Below, piece after piece: positions 33,602-52,800 of a stretch of 64,000 nucleotides of DNA (the first letter of the stretch is position 1; each line of letters begins with the position of its first letter). The notes beneath the pieces were generated by a model, which saw only the letters and a list, made by a program, of their open reading frames with translations, was not told the origin of the DNA and searched no databases. The stretch is from Entophlyctis helioformis (Eukaryota > Chytridiomycota > Chytridiomycetes > Chytridiales > Chytriomycetaceae), in assembly GCA_025526915.1 (NCBI GenBank), contig JAHLKH010000005.1:124001-188000 (forward strand), in the 5' to 3' direction. The position numbers and the translations under genes were made by a program.

Positions 33602-36600
33602 ATGTCGACGCTTGAGGACCTCGTTGGTCTGCTCTCGCTGCCGCCCAAGCAGCTGGCGCATGTCCATGCCGATGTCTGGACGAGCCAGCTGCCAAGGGCC
33701 GCACTCTCTGCCGCCGCACATGCGGCGTCTTTCTCAAAGGCAACGGCGGGCACGGCTGCCACCGCTGCCGACGCCATGCACTCGAATGCCCAAGCCGCCC
33801 AAGCTGCTCTGGCTCGGCTGGTCAGACAACTAAATGCGCTCCTGCAGGCCAAGTCGGCGTTCAGCCAGAGCCTGGCCATCTTTCTTGTCGGCAGGCTCGC
33901 CACGGCTGCTGCCGACACATCGCTCTCGTCCAGCTGCCCTGCATGGTTCCAGGCCACTTTGAACGTTGCGCTGGTGTGTTTGATGCTGCTGTTTGCACGA
34001 TTCTGCACAAGGCACTGGCTCTGACCCGTGATGTACCATGCTCCTCTGGACTCTGCAGAGGGTCAAAGACGAAGCCACGTTGGCGAACGCTTTCACGACA
34101 CTGTCCGAGCTCGTGCCGCTCAGCAAGCACAACCCCGAACTTCGCAAGGTCCTGCAGTCGAGCATCAAGCGTTTGATGGATCTGATCGCAGACGCATTGA
34201 TCCACTCCAAGACTTCCATTGTAAGCCGTGCTGGCGAGCCACGTAGCCAGCCATTCATGCCATATACTCACCACTTTTATGCACTATTTCGTGCTCATTG
34301 CCGAACCGTTGCAACGTTGATGATCGGGCTCGTCAGCTTCACGTCGCCAACCTGCTGACAAGCCTCTCGGTTTACTATGCACCAACGCCGGCGACCAAAC
34401 GAGAGGCGTTTGCAACTATCATGGTCCAGCAGCTTCTTGATCTTTCGCGCAGACCGGACAAACTTCATCTCAAGGCCGTGACCAGATGCTTGCGCGCAAT
34501 GCTTTCTGGCCTTGATAACCGATCGGTCGAAAGCGGGACGCCGTTTGCTGCCATGCAGACACGCTTGATTGGAACTCTGGCATTCCTCCTCAACGGAATG
34601 CAGCCATCTGACAAGGATACCGGCGACGCTTCTAGAAACGACGTCGAAACACTGCGCTTTGACGAGCATTATGGCGCCATTCTGTTTCCTGGAGCAGACC
34701 CAAGCATTATGTCGTTGGCCGCATACGTGACTGCGTTTGAGCGCGTTGCGATTGTCTTGCGTCACTTGATCAGGTGCGACGCTTGGCTGGACAGTTGATC
34801 TTGTCTGATTCCAATTGTCATTCTTTTCATTAACCCCGTGTATCTGCTGGCACTGCTGACGCTGCTGCATTTTCACAACTCCTCCGTTTAGCGCTTATGC
34901 ACCGGGCTACCGCTTTGAGCTTGAGGTTTCGCGTCTCTTGGCTATTTTTGATCGCGCTTACGAAGCCATTGAGAATGCTAATGTAAGACAGATGGTTGCC
35001 AAATTGCTTTTGGAATGTTAGCTGATGCCGCATTCACTGCCTGACGATCTCTCCTGCACTCTAGGCTTGGAACGGCTTGGCAAAGTTGGTGCCTGGATCC
35101 AGCTGCATCCTTGCGAATGTGTGCAACGACCTGCTTCTTGTTTGTCTCACTGTGTAAGATAACTGGTTGCGGCAAGAGTTGTTGGTGGATGACATGAGAG
35201 GCGTGGTTGCTTACGGTCGGTGTATTGTGATGAATGCAGTGTGCCATTAAGCGAGGCTCCAAAGCATATGCAAACCCTGCGTCGAAAGGCCATCGTCACA
35301 TCGCCTGGGTATGTGTTTTGGGCAAACAATCTCTCACGTTGCGATCAATTTGTTGATGGGCCCGAAGCGCAAGAATCAGTCATCAAAGAGGGGATCCAAG
35401 CGCATATCAGTGCGACCTTTGCTGACACTCTATATGGCATGTATAGGCCAGCGCGAGTGTCTGCATACCGTTTGGCCGAATTCGCGATCCAACACAATGT
35501 AATGTCTGCTGCAGACATGACGGTTGTGGCGCGATTGGCTGCGCAAGATGCTGGACAGTGGCTGGACATGTGCTCGCGCAACCAAGAGGTACTTGGCTTG
35601 ACTCACAAGAACTGTGCAATGCATTGTCGTCGTGATGTTTTCTGACACTGTTACGGTGATGCTGTTCCGACCGAACCAGACCTTGCCGTCAGCAGCCTCG
35701 ACCACAACACGCAAGAGAAAGCTGGCCCAGCACAGTGGGAGCCTTATCGGATTTATCGACCCCTCTGTTGAAATTCAAGGGCGTGCATGCCTGGCTGGAC
35801 TTCAAGGTGAGCACTCGAGCACTGCCTGTGTTTTTGGATGCGCATCTTACATGAATGTATGGTGGCTGTGGCGCTTGATCGTTGACCACTATGCCTGTTT
35901 TGGATTGTGTGCTAGCTATTGCGACTCCCAACGCATCAGTCGCCGATGAAGGATCCATTACAGAGCTGATTTCCGTTTGGCTGCGCATCGGGTCTATGGA
36001 GAGCATTGATGAGCACGCGTTTGGCTTTGCAGTCAAGATTCAAGTTCAATTGATCAAGACCCTGTCGTCAATACTTGCAGCAGGCGAGCCGCGGCTGCTG
36101 TCTCGATTCTTTCCCCTTGTTGCAAAGCTGATCGCTCACAGTCTGCACCACCCGGAGTCAGAGGTCAGTTTGCTTTCTCTGGTTGGTGTCGCGCCAATGT
36201 TGCGAACCGGCCTTGTTGACAGTGCGCCTGGCATGCACAACCCCTTTAGGTCCGTGAGGCAAGCGCCGCAGCCATGAATGCATTCCGTCGATTGCTTCAC
36301 CCCATCGTCCCACCCATGGTGTCCAGTGCAGTACGAGCGGTCGTGTCAAGCAGCAGCGTCGGTCTGAATGGCCTGGTTACTGGAGACGCCACATCGGTGT
36401 TTGCTACGCAAGACGGCCGCAACGTGCACAGTTTGTCTGCATCTGGATGGGTCCCCGACACCCAGCCGCATCTGGCTCTATCGTCAAGTGGGCCTGGAAA
36501 GGATCCTGTGTCATGGACTAGGACGCCGACTGACGCCAAGGCAACTCGAGAGAACTCGCATGCTGCGAATGCCAAGACGGACGTCTCAGCCGGGGTCAAG

Positions 36601-36912
36601 CCAGCCCCTCAACCCCTATCTACGTCAGTGGACGTCAGTCCTCGCACTGTCTCGACATTGGGTCTGGCAGCCAACGCGCCAACTGCGGCGGAACACGCAG
36701 CAGCAATCCATGCAAGCAAGGACGACCATGTTGTTGGCGCGATGGATCACACTGCGATCCCGTCAACGCATGCCATTGGCGATCTTCGTGCGTCGGAGTT
36801 GGAGGACGGATCCTCGCAGGCAGACGTGGACATGGATGGCGCTGATTCGGACAGCGCCGAATCCTTCCCATCTATCCAAATGGATGATGAGGACGACGAC
36901 GACGAAGAGTAG
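33602..36912 (+). CDS. Helical-repeat protein with acidic C-terminal tail (possible PELP1/Rix1-like)
   Basis: Multi-exon plus-strand gene from ATG 33602 (MSTLEDLVGLLSLPPKQLAH). The body is Leu/Ala-rich and alpha-helical without a clear signature: LSELVPLSKHNPELRKVLQ, LLTSLSVYYAPTPATKREA, VTRCLRAMLSGLD, YRFELEVSRLLAIFDRAYE, then LLSRFFPLVAKLIAHSLHHP and AAAMNAFRRLLHPIVPPMV. A long Ser/Thr/Ala linker follows. The protein ends with DSDSAESFPSIQMDDEDDDDEE, interrupted by the TAG at 36910. An N-terminal helical-repeat region plus an acidic 'DFP.I..DSD' tail is reminiscent of PELP1/Rix1, the scaffold of the 60S-processing Rix1 complex, but I see no decisive motif. Treat as an unidentified armadillo/HEAT-like protein. 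Convergent with NCAPG, 233 bp between stops. Confidence 0.6.
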
Positions 36913-37145
36913 AAAGCAAGCAAATAAGAGAGTTGTCAAAGGAGAGCGAGCATTCATTTTCAGGCTGTTTGCCAAAATCATAAAGGGATAGGTCAGGCCA
37001 AGGACAGATCTGCGACAGACGCAATCATGCTTGTCAAGGCATGGTCGCCAGCAAGGCGGTGATCACTTGATGGACTGGAGCTACAAGCTGCAAGTGATTT
37101 TGCAAACCTGTTAAAGCGCAAAGATTGCCAATAGTGGGCATTCAG

Positions 37146-40100
37146 TCAACCCCAACCTTGCCAAGCAGTCAAGAAATGGCAAGATCGCACAGACCGTTTC
37201 AGCGCATTCGAGGACACGAGATCAGACACTTGTGGCTGGAGGCTCTGCACAAGGTCAAGCATGTCGCTGAGCAGTGGGCCTGCAATCACGGCAGGCAATT
37301 GCAGCTTGGGAAGAACCTGGCACATGAGCTTGCGTGCACCTGGCGGCTCATCTTCAAGCGCACAGCGGAGGCAAGTCAAGGCCATGTCTGCCTGTCGTTG
37401 ATGGACGCCATCCCTATTTGAAGCCACCCACGAGTCGCGTTAGCTGTGCGGCTCTGCATCGGCCGCCGAATGGACTCGACGACTGCTGTGCGAGATGACT
37501 CACTGGTCATCCGACGGAGAGCCGAACCATTCCAGCATCTGAGAGGCGATCAGGCTGGGTGCAAGCATTGCCGATCCGGCAGTCTTGGCCATTTCCAGCA
37601 GCGACAGGAGAGCTGGGAAAAAGATCTGTTGCAGCATGTTGAGTATGAATGCATATTCGCGAGCAACTGCTCATGCTACAACCAAGCGTACTTCTTCGAG
37701 GGCCAGAGGCATCAATCGTCCGTAGTTTGGGAAGAAATAGCTGAGGGACTGGCGAAGACCATGCAGATGTGCCGTTGATGGATGGTGGTACAGAATGACA
37801 AGAGCCAGCAAAGCCTGACGATTCCAGGGTTGAATCAGTAAGCGTTCGCGCCACTTGCAGAGGATTCCATGGCAGCTACGAAACAGAGGCGGCTGGCTTA
37901 CCTTGGTGTCCTTGACGCGCTTGAGAAGCATGAGCTTGCAGTATCCTTCAACAGCCAAGCACAGCGTAGGTTCATCGTCACTTTGCAAGAAACAGCGAAG
38001 ACCATCCGTGATCGCTTCCTGGGAGAAGAGCAAGGTTAGTAGCTGTCATTGATTCATGTGCATGCATTCTGACTGTCCACTTTTAAGCAGCGTGACTTGC
38101 CTGCTTGTCTTCCAGAGGATGGAATCCAAATTGCAAGAGAATGTCGACAAGGCACTATTAACCCATCCAGCACCAGAGTTTAGCATGGCTGGCCAAGACA
38201 TGTCAAAAACATGGGCAGCAATCCTCGCCTGAAAGCTGATGCGCGTTCGGTTGCCACCAGTCGATAGCTCTGCGAGAAAGAGATCAATGTTTGCAGATGC
38301 AAGCGCCTATGTGATGGCAAGGAATCAGCCATCACATGAAGCTGGCAGTGCTGAGCACTATAAATGCGTCGAAACGACTTGCTCCAAGTCTTTGCAAGCA
38401 TGTGTCAACTTGCCACATCAAGCAGAGAGCATTGCGCAAGACAAGCCAGAGACAACTCAGAGATTGCGGCTACAGGGCATTCGGACGATGGAAACACAAA
38501 ACGTTCGAGCATCGTGTACATCACGGATGTGTTGCAAGCCTGCAAGACATGTGTTGGTAAGGCATGTGGCGTGCATGGGATGCGTTTATCCAATACAAAG
38601 TCATTGGAAGATCCAATCTGTTGCGATCGGTTGAAATGCACAACAAGGCTCAGTAAGACTTACCTCGATATCAATAAGCTGGAAAGTGCAGTGCAAAATT
38701 TCGAGGCATTTGAGCGTTGCAACAGACTCCTCGACGCTCCATGTCATTTGTTGTCCGAGATTCTCGTCATGGCTTCCAATGCTCCCGCGTGCACCAGACC
38801 CTGCTGAGCCCGAGCTGGGTTCAGGCGCCAGGCCGTGACTCTCACGCACTGCTGCGAGTACATTAGCCAGTGTCCTGGTTCCGAGTGTAAGGTGTCAGCG
38901 TCAAGCGGCAAGGTTGCAGTGGCATGATACAGGATTGGCCATGCCACAAACAGTTGGACAGGCATAGGTGAGAACGTAAACGGACGGACCCGAGATACTG
39001 TTTGCCGGTTGACATTTTAAGACCGAGCCTGATGGCATGGGTAATTCCCTCGACTGGCAAGTCGGTTTCCACAAGCAGGGTTTCTGTGCATTTGCATAGT
39101 CCCGTACAAACCGGGGACGGGGTGTTACAGACAGCCCTGCGGAATACATGGCAGATGGTGGGAGACATACGGAGGAGCGCATCAAGACGACGTCTACCGG
39201 TTTCGTCGCTTAAATCGAGGTTGATGCAAAGAGCAAGCAGCTGGTGAAGGACGGCCTCTTGATCCAGTATGAAACCCTCGCTGGCGTCTTCGTCCTCGGA
39301 GACGAGAGAGATGGCGGCCATGTAGTGATCGAGCACCGCTACATAATCGGCAAGTGAAGGCACAAGATTGTCGAGTGCATCCTCGTTGTTGGACGACTTG
39401 AGATGGTCTGCATAATGGCGCAGCAAGAACGCCTGATCGGGAGTAAGGCGCGTCCATTCAAAGTCTGTCCAAACGCGAGAGTCAGAAGCAATATCGTGTT
39501 TAGCGCCCGTAATCACAGCTGTCAACCACGGTATGGCAGCGACCTTACCCTTGTAGGAAAAGATAATGGTTGGGTTGCACCGAAAAAGGGCAGATAAGAT
39601 CGTGGACGCAACAGTCGGTGCGTTCTTGATGTCAAGCGATGAAACAAACTGAGTGGCAAACGACAAGCAGCGTGGTGAGTTGGTGTAGCAGTATGGAAAG
39701 CAAAGTCCGAGGCGAAACGGTGTAGATCGCGAGCCAACCTTGCCCATATCGCCTGCTTGTTTGAGCCACGCGCCAGAAAGCATTTTGGAGCATGCCTCAC
39801 GAACACCGGCGTCTCTAAATGCATCCGAATTGTCAGGTTGATTGCCATGACAATGAAGCAGCCGAGTATTCATGCAAGGAAACACTATTCTACGCATAGC
39901 AGCCCCACCTATCGCAAAGTCCGTGCATCAGCATCTGGTTGCGGAGCGGAATCGAGAGCAAACGAAGGTCATCCGAGTCCAGTGAAAGGCGGGTGTAGAG
40001 CAATTTGCGAACCGATGTATCAATGTCGCGAGAGCGGGCAGCTAAAGCATGGGCAACTTGGTCATTGACAGCCATGTTCCACAGAATTGCCTTTCGTACG

Positions 40101-41131
40101 TCGCTGTGTGTCGCGAGTTGGTCTGTTTAGCATCATTTACATCCCTTCGTGGCGGCATCATGCTCATTGACAGACCCACCTAGAAGCGTCGTGCTGCAGA
40201 AGGTAAACCAGTTGGTCTTGGATGTGCTGCATATCGGCATCATCAACGCAATCCTGGTTGAGTGCAGAGTCAGTCATTCGAATGCGCATTGTCTCGAGCA
40301 CGGAGTGAGCAACAATTGGCGATAACAAGGCAGTCAAACATACCAGAAGACGGCACAAGCCAATGGCGGCATGTGCACGCACAGGTGCCTCCTTGTCGCG
40401 CAGTCGATCCATGAGAGCATTGCGTACCAACAAGAACTGGCTCTCGCTTGTATCGAGCCAATCATGCAAAGAAATGCAGATATGGATGATGGACGGCCAA
40501 TGTCCACAATGCGACGAGGACACAAACGTTGGCTTCTTTAGATTCAAAGCCATGCTGAGGTGGCCAGGTATGCAGAGACAGCCGGCAACAGCGGCTGGGC
40601 ACATACGTGATCTCGTCCAGATTGTTCAAGAGAGCCGCAAGGATTTGGCAGGACCGAAAGCGGACCGCCTTGAGTGCAGCAGACATGCCTTTCAGCACAA
40701 GCGGCAGCAGCAAAGTCGAGACGAGTGCTTCTTGGCCTGTGCATTGCCAGCAGGAAGGCAAGGCACCACAAGGGCATTAGAAGCGCTCTCTGACTGTCGG
40801 CCCTCGACATGCCCATACACATGCACATGCACAAGCGCAAGCATGAGGACAGACCTTCAAACGCAGCCGACTTCTTGTCCACGGGGCCACCGTCGGGGCT
40901 GCTGAGTAGGCCAAGCGCCAGCAAGTAGGCGTCGATAAACTTGATGGCTCGCTCAGCCTCGGCACTGCCCTTGCCGCAAACCAGAATCCTGAGCAGACAC
41001 TCCTCAAAGGCAGCTAGAAAGACAGCCGTTGGCTGCTTCCTGTGCAGCTTCAGGAGCGCTGCAACGTTCTTGCGGTGGGTCGAGGTGGTGCGGACAACAT
41101 CTTGGAAGATCGTCTGAACGGACGCGGTCAT
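37146..41131 (-). CDS. NCAPG: Condensin complex subunit 3 (CAP-G)
   Basis: HEAT-repeat subunit of condensin I that anchors DNA and is needed for mitotic chromosome compaction. The first exon from ATG 41131 carries the N-terminal family signature IFQDVVRTTSTHRKNV, then LKLHRKQ and AERAIKFIDAYL. Following exons contain VRFRSCQILAALLNNLDE, ALMDRLRDKEAPVRAHAAIGL (two residue groups typical of the second and third HEAT repeats), the DVRKAILWNMAVND-type block and RDIDTSVRKLLYTRL. All of these align in order with the CAP-G N-terminal half. The C-terminal half (37146-39900) is divergent helical sequence. Many introns. The start is 67 bp (or 10 bp, depending on the neighbour's start) from a divergent coiled-coil gene. 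Confidence 0.88.
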
Positions 41132-41198
41132 TGCCTTCACGTTGGTCGGACAACTCGACTTTGCTTTCGTGTGCGACAAGAAAAGTGACATTGGGTCG
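41132..41198. promoter_or_regulatory. NCAPG / coiled-coil gene head-to-head interval
   Basis: 67 bp lie between the NCAPG start (41131) and the preferred plus-strand start at 41199. An in-frame plus-strand ATG at 41142 would shrink this to 10 bp. No TATA or CCAAT element is apparent. Confidence 0.4.
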
Positions 41199-42032
41199 AT
41201 GGCGGCAACGAATGCAGCGGTGAACCTGGCGGCAGTGTCTGTCCAGAGGGATACCTCAATGCGACGAGCTCGAGCTGAGGACCAGTCGCGGCTCGTGCTC
41301 CAGCAGCTGCAAACAAGGAGAAACCAGCTTTCGCACGACATTGAAATGGCACGGACTGCCCTCACGCTCTCGCAACAAACACGGCAGCCTGCCGAAGCCA
41401 TGTACTCTTTGCGCAGACAGCCGGCTCGTGGGACAGGACTTTCTTCGCTTGGTTCTCCTTTCCAGCAAGTGGCATCGCTGCAAATGGCAGGTGGGACGCG
41501 CCAGCTCCAAACAAGTGGCCAGATTGCGCATGGCTTATCCGCTGAATCAGCCAATACGACGGGAACGCGGCACGGTGCATCCCAGCCAAGATCAGTTGAG
41601 CGACTCGAGGCTCAGATCGCGGATTTACAGGCACAGCTAAAGGCCAGAGACGCACAGGCGGAAGATTGCGAGAAGCAACTTGCTGAGCAGCGCGAGCGAG
41701 TGGCGGACCTGACTTGCCAGCTGGAAGAGGCAGAAGTTTTGCTGCGGCGCAAGGAAGACAACACCGCCGAGTTGGAGCGATTGAAAGTCAAGGCAGCAAG
41801 CCACGAGGCCAACGAAGTTCAGATATCCGCTCTCGTGGCCCAACAAGAGATACTGCTGGTCGAGCTCGACAAGGCACAACGCTTTCAAGAGACGTACAGC
41901 AATCTGATCCGTCACATCGAAGATGCCATAGCGTCCGAAAAGGTTTGCCTTGTCAGTGCACAGGGCTGCTCGGTGGCATCCATGGATGATCTTCGCGACG
42001 AGATGGTCAGGACACTCAAACTGGACAACTAA
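41199..42032 (+). CDS. Coiled-coil protein of unknown function
   Basis: I do not recognise this protein. A single uninterrupted exon, unusual here, encodes 277 residues from MAATNAAVNLAAV (or 296 from an in-frame ATG at 41142). An N-terminal Arg-rich helix (SMRRARAEDQSRLVLQQLQTRR) is followed by a Ser/Gln/Gly-rich linker (about residues 70-125). A strongly predicted coiled coil with heptad Leu/Val spacing comes next (VERLEAQIADLQAQLKARD, EEAEVLLRRKEDNTAELERL), then a short helical end (SMDDLRDEMVRTLKLDN). There are no cysteines or histidines in a metal-binding pattern. It may be a centrosomal, ciliary or kinetochore structural protein; this is a guess from composition. Convergent with DPY30, 79 bp between stops. 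Confidence 0.75.
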   Translation: MAATNAAVNLAAVSVQRDTSMRRARAEDQSRLVLQQLQTRRNQLSHDIEMARTALTLSQQTRQPAEAMYSLRRQPARGTGLSSLGSPFQQVASLQMAGGTRQLQTSGQIAHGLSAESANTTGTRHGASQPRSVERLEAQIADLQAQLKARDAQAEDCEKQLAEQRERVADLTCQLEEAEVLLRRKEDNTAELERLKVKAASHEANEVQISALVAQQEILLVELDKAQRFQETYSNLIRHIEDAIASEKVCLVSAQGCSVASMDDLRDEMVRTLKLDN

Positions 42033-42111
42033 AATGGCAATGCCGGCTTAGTGATGGATGCAAACGTGCCAACCTGGACAACATATTTGAGGAAAGACGT
42101 GCTGGCTTTGT

Positions 42112-42894
42112 TCATTTGCTTGAGCTATTCTTGAGCAAGTAGACGCCAAGAAACTCGGCGGGATTGGGAGGTCTGGGCTCCAGAAAGTATTCGCATACAC
42201 ATGCATGCGTACACACATGCCCGTGCGGACCAAAACAGCGCCAACCCCCCGCCAATAATGCAACACTGGTGTGAGTGCAGGCAACAAAAGCACACCCATA
42301 GCTTTCTTTCCTGTGATCCTACTGCCCACCTTTCGCGTGCTACGACTTTGAGTCCCTCAACAAGGAGTGGGACAACGGTTTGGTCAAGATAGGCTCTGAG
42401 CGGCAATGACTGAACGTTGGCACGATCGTAACCAACGGCAGTTGCGCGATGAGCATTGATTGTCTCCTGTGGAGCATTTGCAGAAGATTAGAGTATGTTG
42501 TTGGACCCCCAAACGCAAGCCTGATGCGTGTCTTGTGTCGCGTCCAGCCCGTGCGTGTCGTCTGTCACCAAGCCAGCGCCAAACTCCAAGCACACGCCTT
42601 GCATACGTTTGCATCTGCACCAACACAGCCGACTATCGGTTGTCCTTCTTACCTCGAGGTTCTTGGCAAGTGCGACAGAGTCCAAGTCGCTGATGCCAGA
42701 AATGACTTTCTCAATGGATGCCTCCGCTGACAGCGTGTCTGCCTCTGTTTCGTGCAAACGACAATGGTACGAGAGCGTCGCCAGAAACGAAGCATGTATG
42801 AGCATCAGCCATGGACATGGCACAAGCAAACGCACATGGCGGCAGACTCGCTCAAGCAAGCCGCGCCGGACGGTGCTGGCTTACCCGATGCCAT
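42112..42894 (-). CDS. DPY30: DPY30-domain protein
   Basis: Four exons (42894-42885, 42744-42653, 42466-42330, 42172-42112) give 99 residues, exactly the human DPY30 length. The dimerisation motif reads LPLRAYLDQTVVPLLVEGL, followed by KVVARERPPNPAEFLGVYLL and a KNSSSK end. In animals and yeast this small protein is the dimeric docking subunit of the COMPASS/SET1 histone H3K4 methyltransferase. DPY30-type modules also occur in ciliary radial-spoke proteins, so either job is possible here. Exon 1 is a 10-nt coding micro-exon (ATGGCATCGG). The ATG is 39 bp downstream of the Pol III subunit stop on the same strand. Confidence 0.92.
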
Positions 42895-42933
42895 CTTTTG
42901 TCAACAACAAACGATAAATGCGAAAGCAAGGGT

Positions 42934-49786
<6,853 letters not shown>

Positions 49787-49833
49787 GGTGGTCGCCTTGT
49801 TGGACGGATCTCGGCAATCTCGGGGCAACGTGA
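49787..49833. promoter_or_regulatory. RPC1/INTS4 head-to-head interval (47 bp)
   Basis: 47 bp between the start codons of the Pol III largest subunit and an Integrator subunit. A shared bidirectional promoter is inferred from spacing alone. Confidence 0.45.
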
Positions 49834-52800
49834 ATGGACCGCTTTGTTGCCAAGTGTCTCGAAGGGTTGGAGCAGTTGGTTGGCTCTGGCGGCCTGCTGG
49901 GCAGCGGCAGGCAGCATGCGGTGGCTGTAGGCGCTTCCGGAGCCCTGCCACTCCCTGATGTGCTCTATCCAGCAGCGAGTGCTGCAGGCCATGTGGCTGG
50001 AGGCGATGGTCGGGATGTTGCTCGTGTGGACCCGCAGACAGACAGCGTGCGTCTGGCTGTCGCGACAGAACGTGCAAGTCGGCTGCTGCGTGGCTTAGTC
50101 GTTGCTGCGACGTCCCCCCAAGTACAATCAGAGGCAGCCGTTGTCTCGCTTGCTCTGCTGGTGAGATGCTGGCGAGATGCTGGCGATTCGCTGCTCCAAC
50201 GCCTCCGACTGGACACCAATCACTTACGCACTGGATGGTCTGGGCCACAACCAACCGATCGCATGTGGCTGTCAGCTACGATCCTGCACGTCCTTCGGGG
50301 TGACCTTCATGATGCTTGATGCCATTCGGCAAGTCACTGCGGTATGGGGGAGATTCATGGGGACTCGGCTTTGCTGGAACGGACATTGCACGACTTGCCC
50401 CGGACTTGTCGCAACCCATCCAACGAGCATTTCGAAACTGACGTGCACATTGGTGCACATGTTGCTGATAACGTCTACAGATCAAGCATGTCTTTCAGAA
50501 GATGAGCGAGCAGGCCATGGTTGCGTGTCTGTCGTCCTTTGCCATCCTTGTCAACGACGAGCATGCACGGATCCGAAAAGTGGCTCTTGAGCTTGTTGGA
50601 AGCATGTCGTTGGTTCCAAAGATCCGACCACAGGCTTTGCGCATTGTGTCGGCGTTTTTGAACGACCCAGCCGCAAACGTCCAAGTAGTATGTGCTTTAA
50701 AGTCACTCGCATGATGCATGGTGAGTGCGGCTTGCTGACCAAGACCACACCAGGCAGCGCTATTGATCCTGCTTCCGCAACTGTGGTCCGAGAAAAACTT
50801 GCACAATCTCATCATTTGGCCCTCGTTGCGTTTGACGCTCCTGGGCATGCTCGAAAGCAAAGATGACGCCGTCCGGTCAGCCACAGTTGACATTCTCTGG
50901 TAGCTATGCGTTTGATCAATGCCAGTTGCGCTCATGGTTGACTGCCGGCAAACGCTGAAAACGTGAATGGCGTGCTGCATTGGCAGGTGTGCAGCGCAGC
51001 GCATGCCGACAGAGCGCGTAGAGTCAAGCCCAGGAGATAAATCACAGCGCGTTCCAATGTGCGACGACGTCTTTATGCGACTTTGCGATATCGTCAATGA
51101 TCCATCTCTGTTTCTGCGTGCAAAGGTATTGGCATCAAACAGCTCGCCCGGAACTGGAATGCGCTTTCTTGATGCTTTTGCAAAGGATATGATCGTTCAT
51201 GTGCTCATCCTCTCCACGCCAAACATGCTTTCAAGGCACTGCTATTGTTGGGCACGTTGCGCAAAGTCAGCCCTTCGCTTCATTCACAGACACTCAGCAA
51301 AGAGATTGGCGGCGTCAGCAAGCTTCGTCGGAGTCAAAAGGACACTGTCATGTCACAGGTGGGCATATTCGCTTGGCATAAGTGATCCTGCCTACAGGCA
51401 TTCACTCGCCGCTAACTGGTCTTTGCACTCTACGTTGATATTCACACGATGCGCATCTTGAATGCAAATGCGGATATGGGTGCAAACCTATGCGGCCGGC
51501 AGTCCCAACGGATGGATGCTGGTGATTTTGACATTAGCAATAGTGACGACGTGAGCCTGAAATCAACATCCATGTGCGGCGCATTCATTCACGGCCTTGA
51601 GGATGAATTCGCAATCGTACGCTCGAATGCCATTGGTAAGTGACGGCAATCCATGCCCCCAAGCTGATGGTTGCGCTTCTAACTTGGATCGGACGAAAAA
51701 CCGGAGCAAGATGCAATTTGTGAACTCGCCTGTGGCTCGATTCAGTTTGCAGACACCAGTGTTCCGTTTCTTGTTGGTAAGCGGAGCGAGCATATACAGG
51801 CTCCAGTGCAGCCATGTTAACCGCCCGCTGGCATGGACCCATGGGATGACGATGTCAGATATGTTCAATGACGAGCATCGGGATATCCGTCTCAATGCGA
51901 TTACAAGCGTTGCAAAGATCTCTGCGCGGTGGGCGTTCCAACTCAAGGACGACTTGGTCGACACTGTCATTTTGGCGCTATTTGATGGCGACGCCGATAT
52001 CCGGGAGGCGACTCATAAACTCGTAGGGTCAGTGCGAACAAAGCATGCACGGCGTGCACCAACCTTGCGTGATGCCGACATGGCGCGCTAATGACGCGCT
52101 GTTGCCACAGAATGACAAAGTTTGACAGCGATATTGCCCTGAAGCGTCTAGTCGATGTCCTTCACAAGGCCAGAGATACGTTTTCCGACAGCGAGCTCTC
52201 CATATTGGCCACTTTTGCTGGCTTGGGCAGATCACATCCCGACCTAGTTGGTGGGTTACAGCCTATGGACATGACGACGACACAGAGTCACGGCCGCATG
52301 GATATCCTTTGACTATTCGGCTGCTCACCCACTCAGTCTGTCATACAGGGAGGCTGGTTCCTGGTTTGCTTCGGTTGGATCACCGTTTTTTGGCTCAAGT
52401 GATGCGACTGGACACCATGAGCCGTGCGTAAAATGCTGGTCAGCATTGGCATTTGGGCTCATGGCTGACGAGTGTGATTCTGTTGGTTTATACCCAACTC
52501 TAGATGTCGCTCATCTGGTGCTCATCTTCAACGCATGCAGCAAACAGTCGGCTATTCTGGACCTCCTTCCCGCCTTTGTAAAGGAACAGTACTCGTACTT
52601 GCGCGAGCGATTTGGATCGATTGTACCTGCCATCCAAGTATGCAACCATGCCGTCAAGTTGTTGCGAGCCCTGACTAATGCCAGTATGCGTGACGCATCG
52701 TCGGTTTCCAGGGCCTGGAACACGAAAAGATATCTGGAGGCTCCGACATGGACATTGACATGGGTAAAAAGCAAAGCGTGTTGTCGGCCTCCGTTTGGGC

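Noticed and set aside
52302..52310. ATATCCTTT, a perfect U12-type AT-AC donor on the INTS4 strand
   Set aside because: It lies inside a normal GT-AG intron (52251-52348) whose ends join the reading frame correctly, and no TTCCTTAAC branch site follows.
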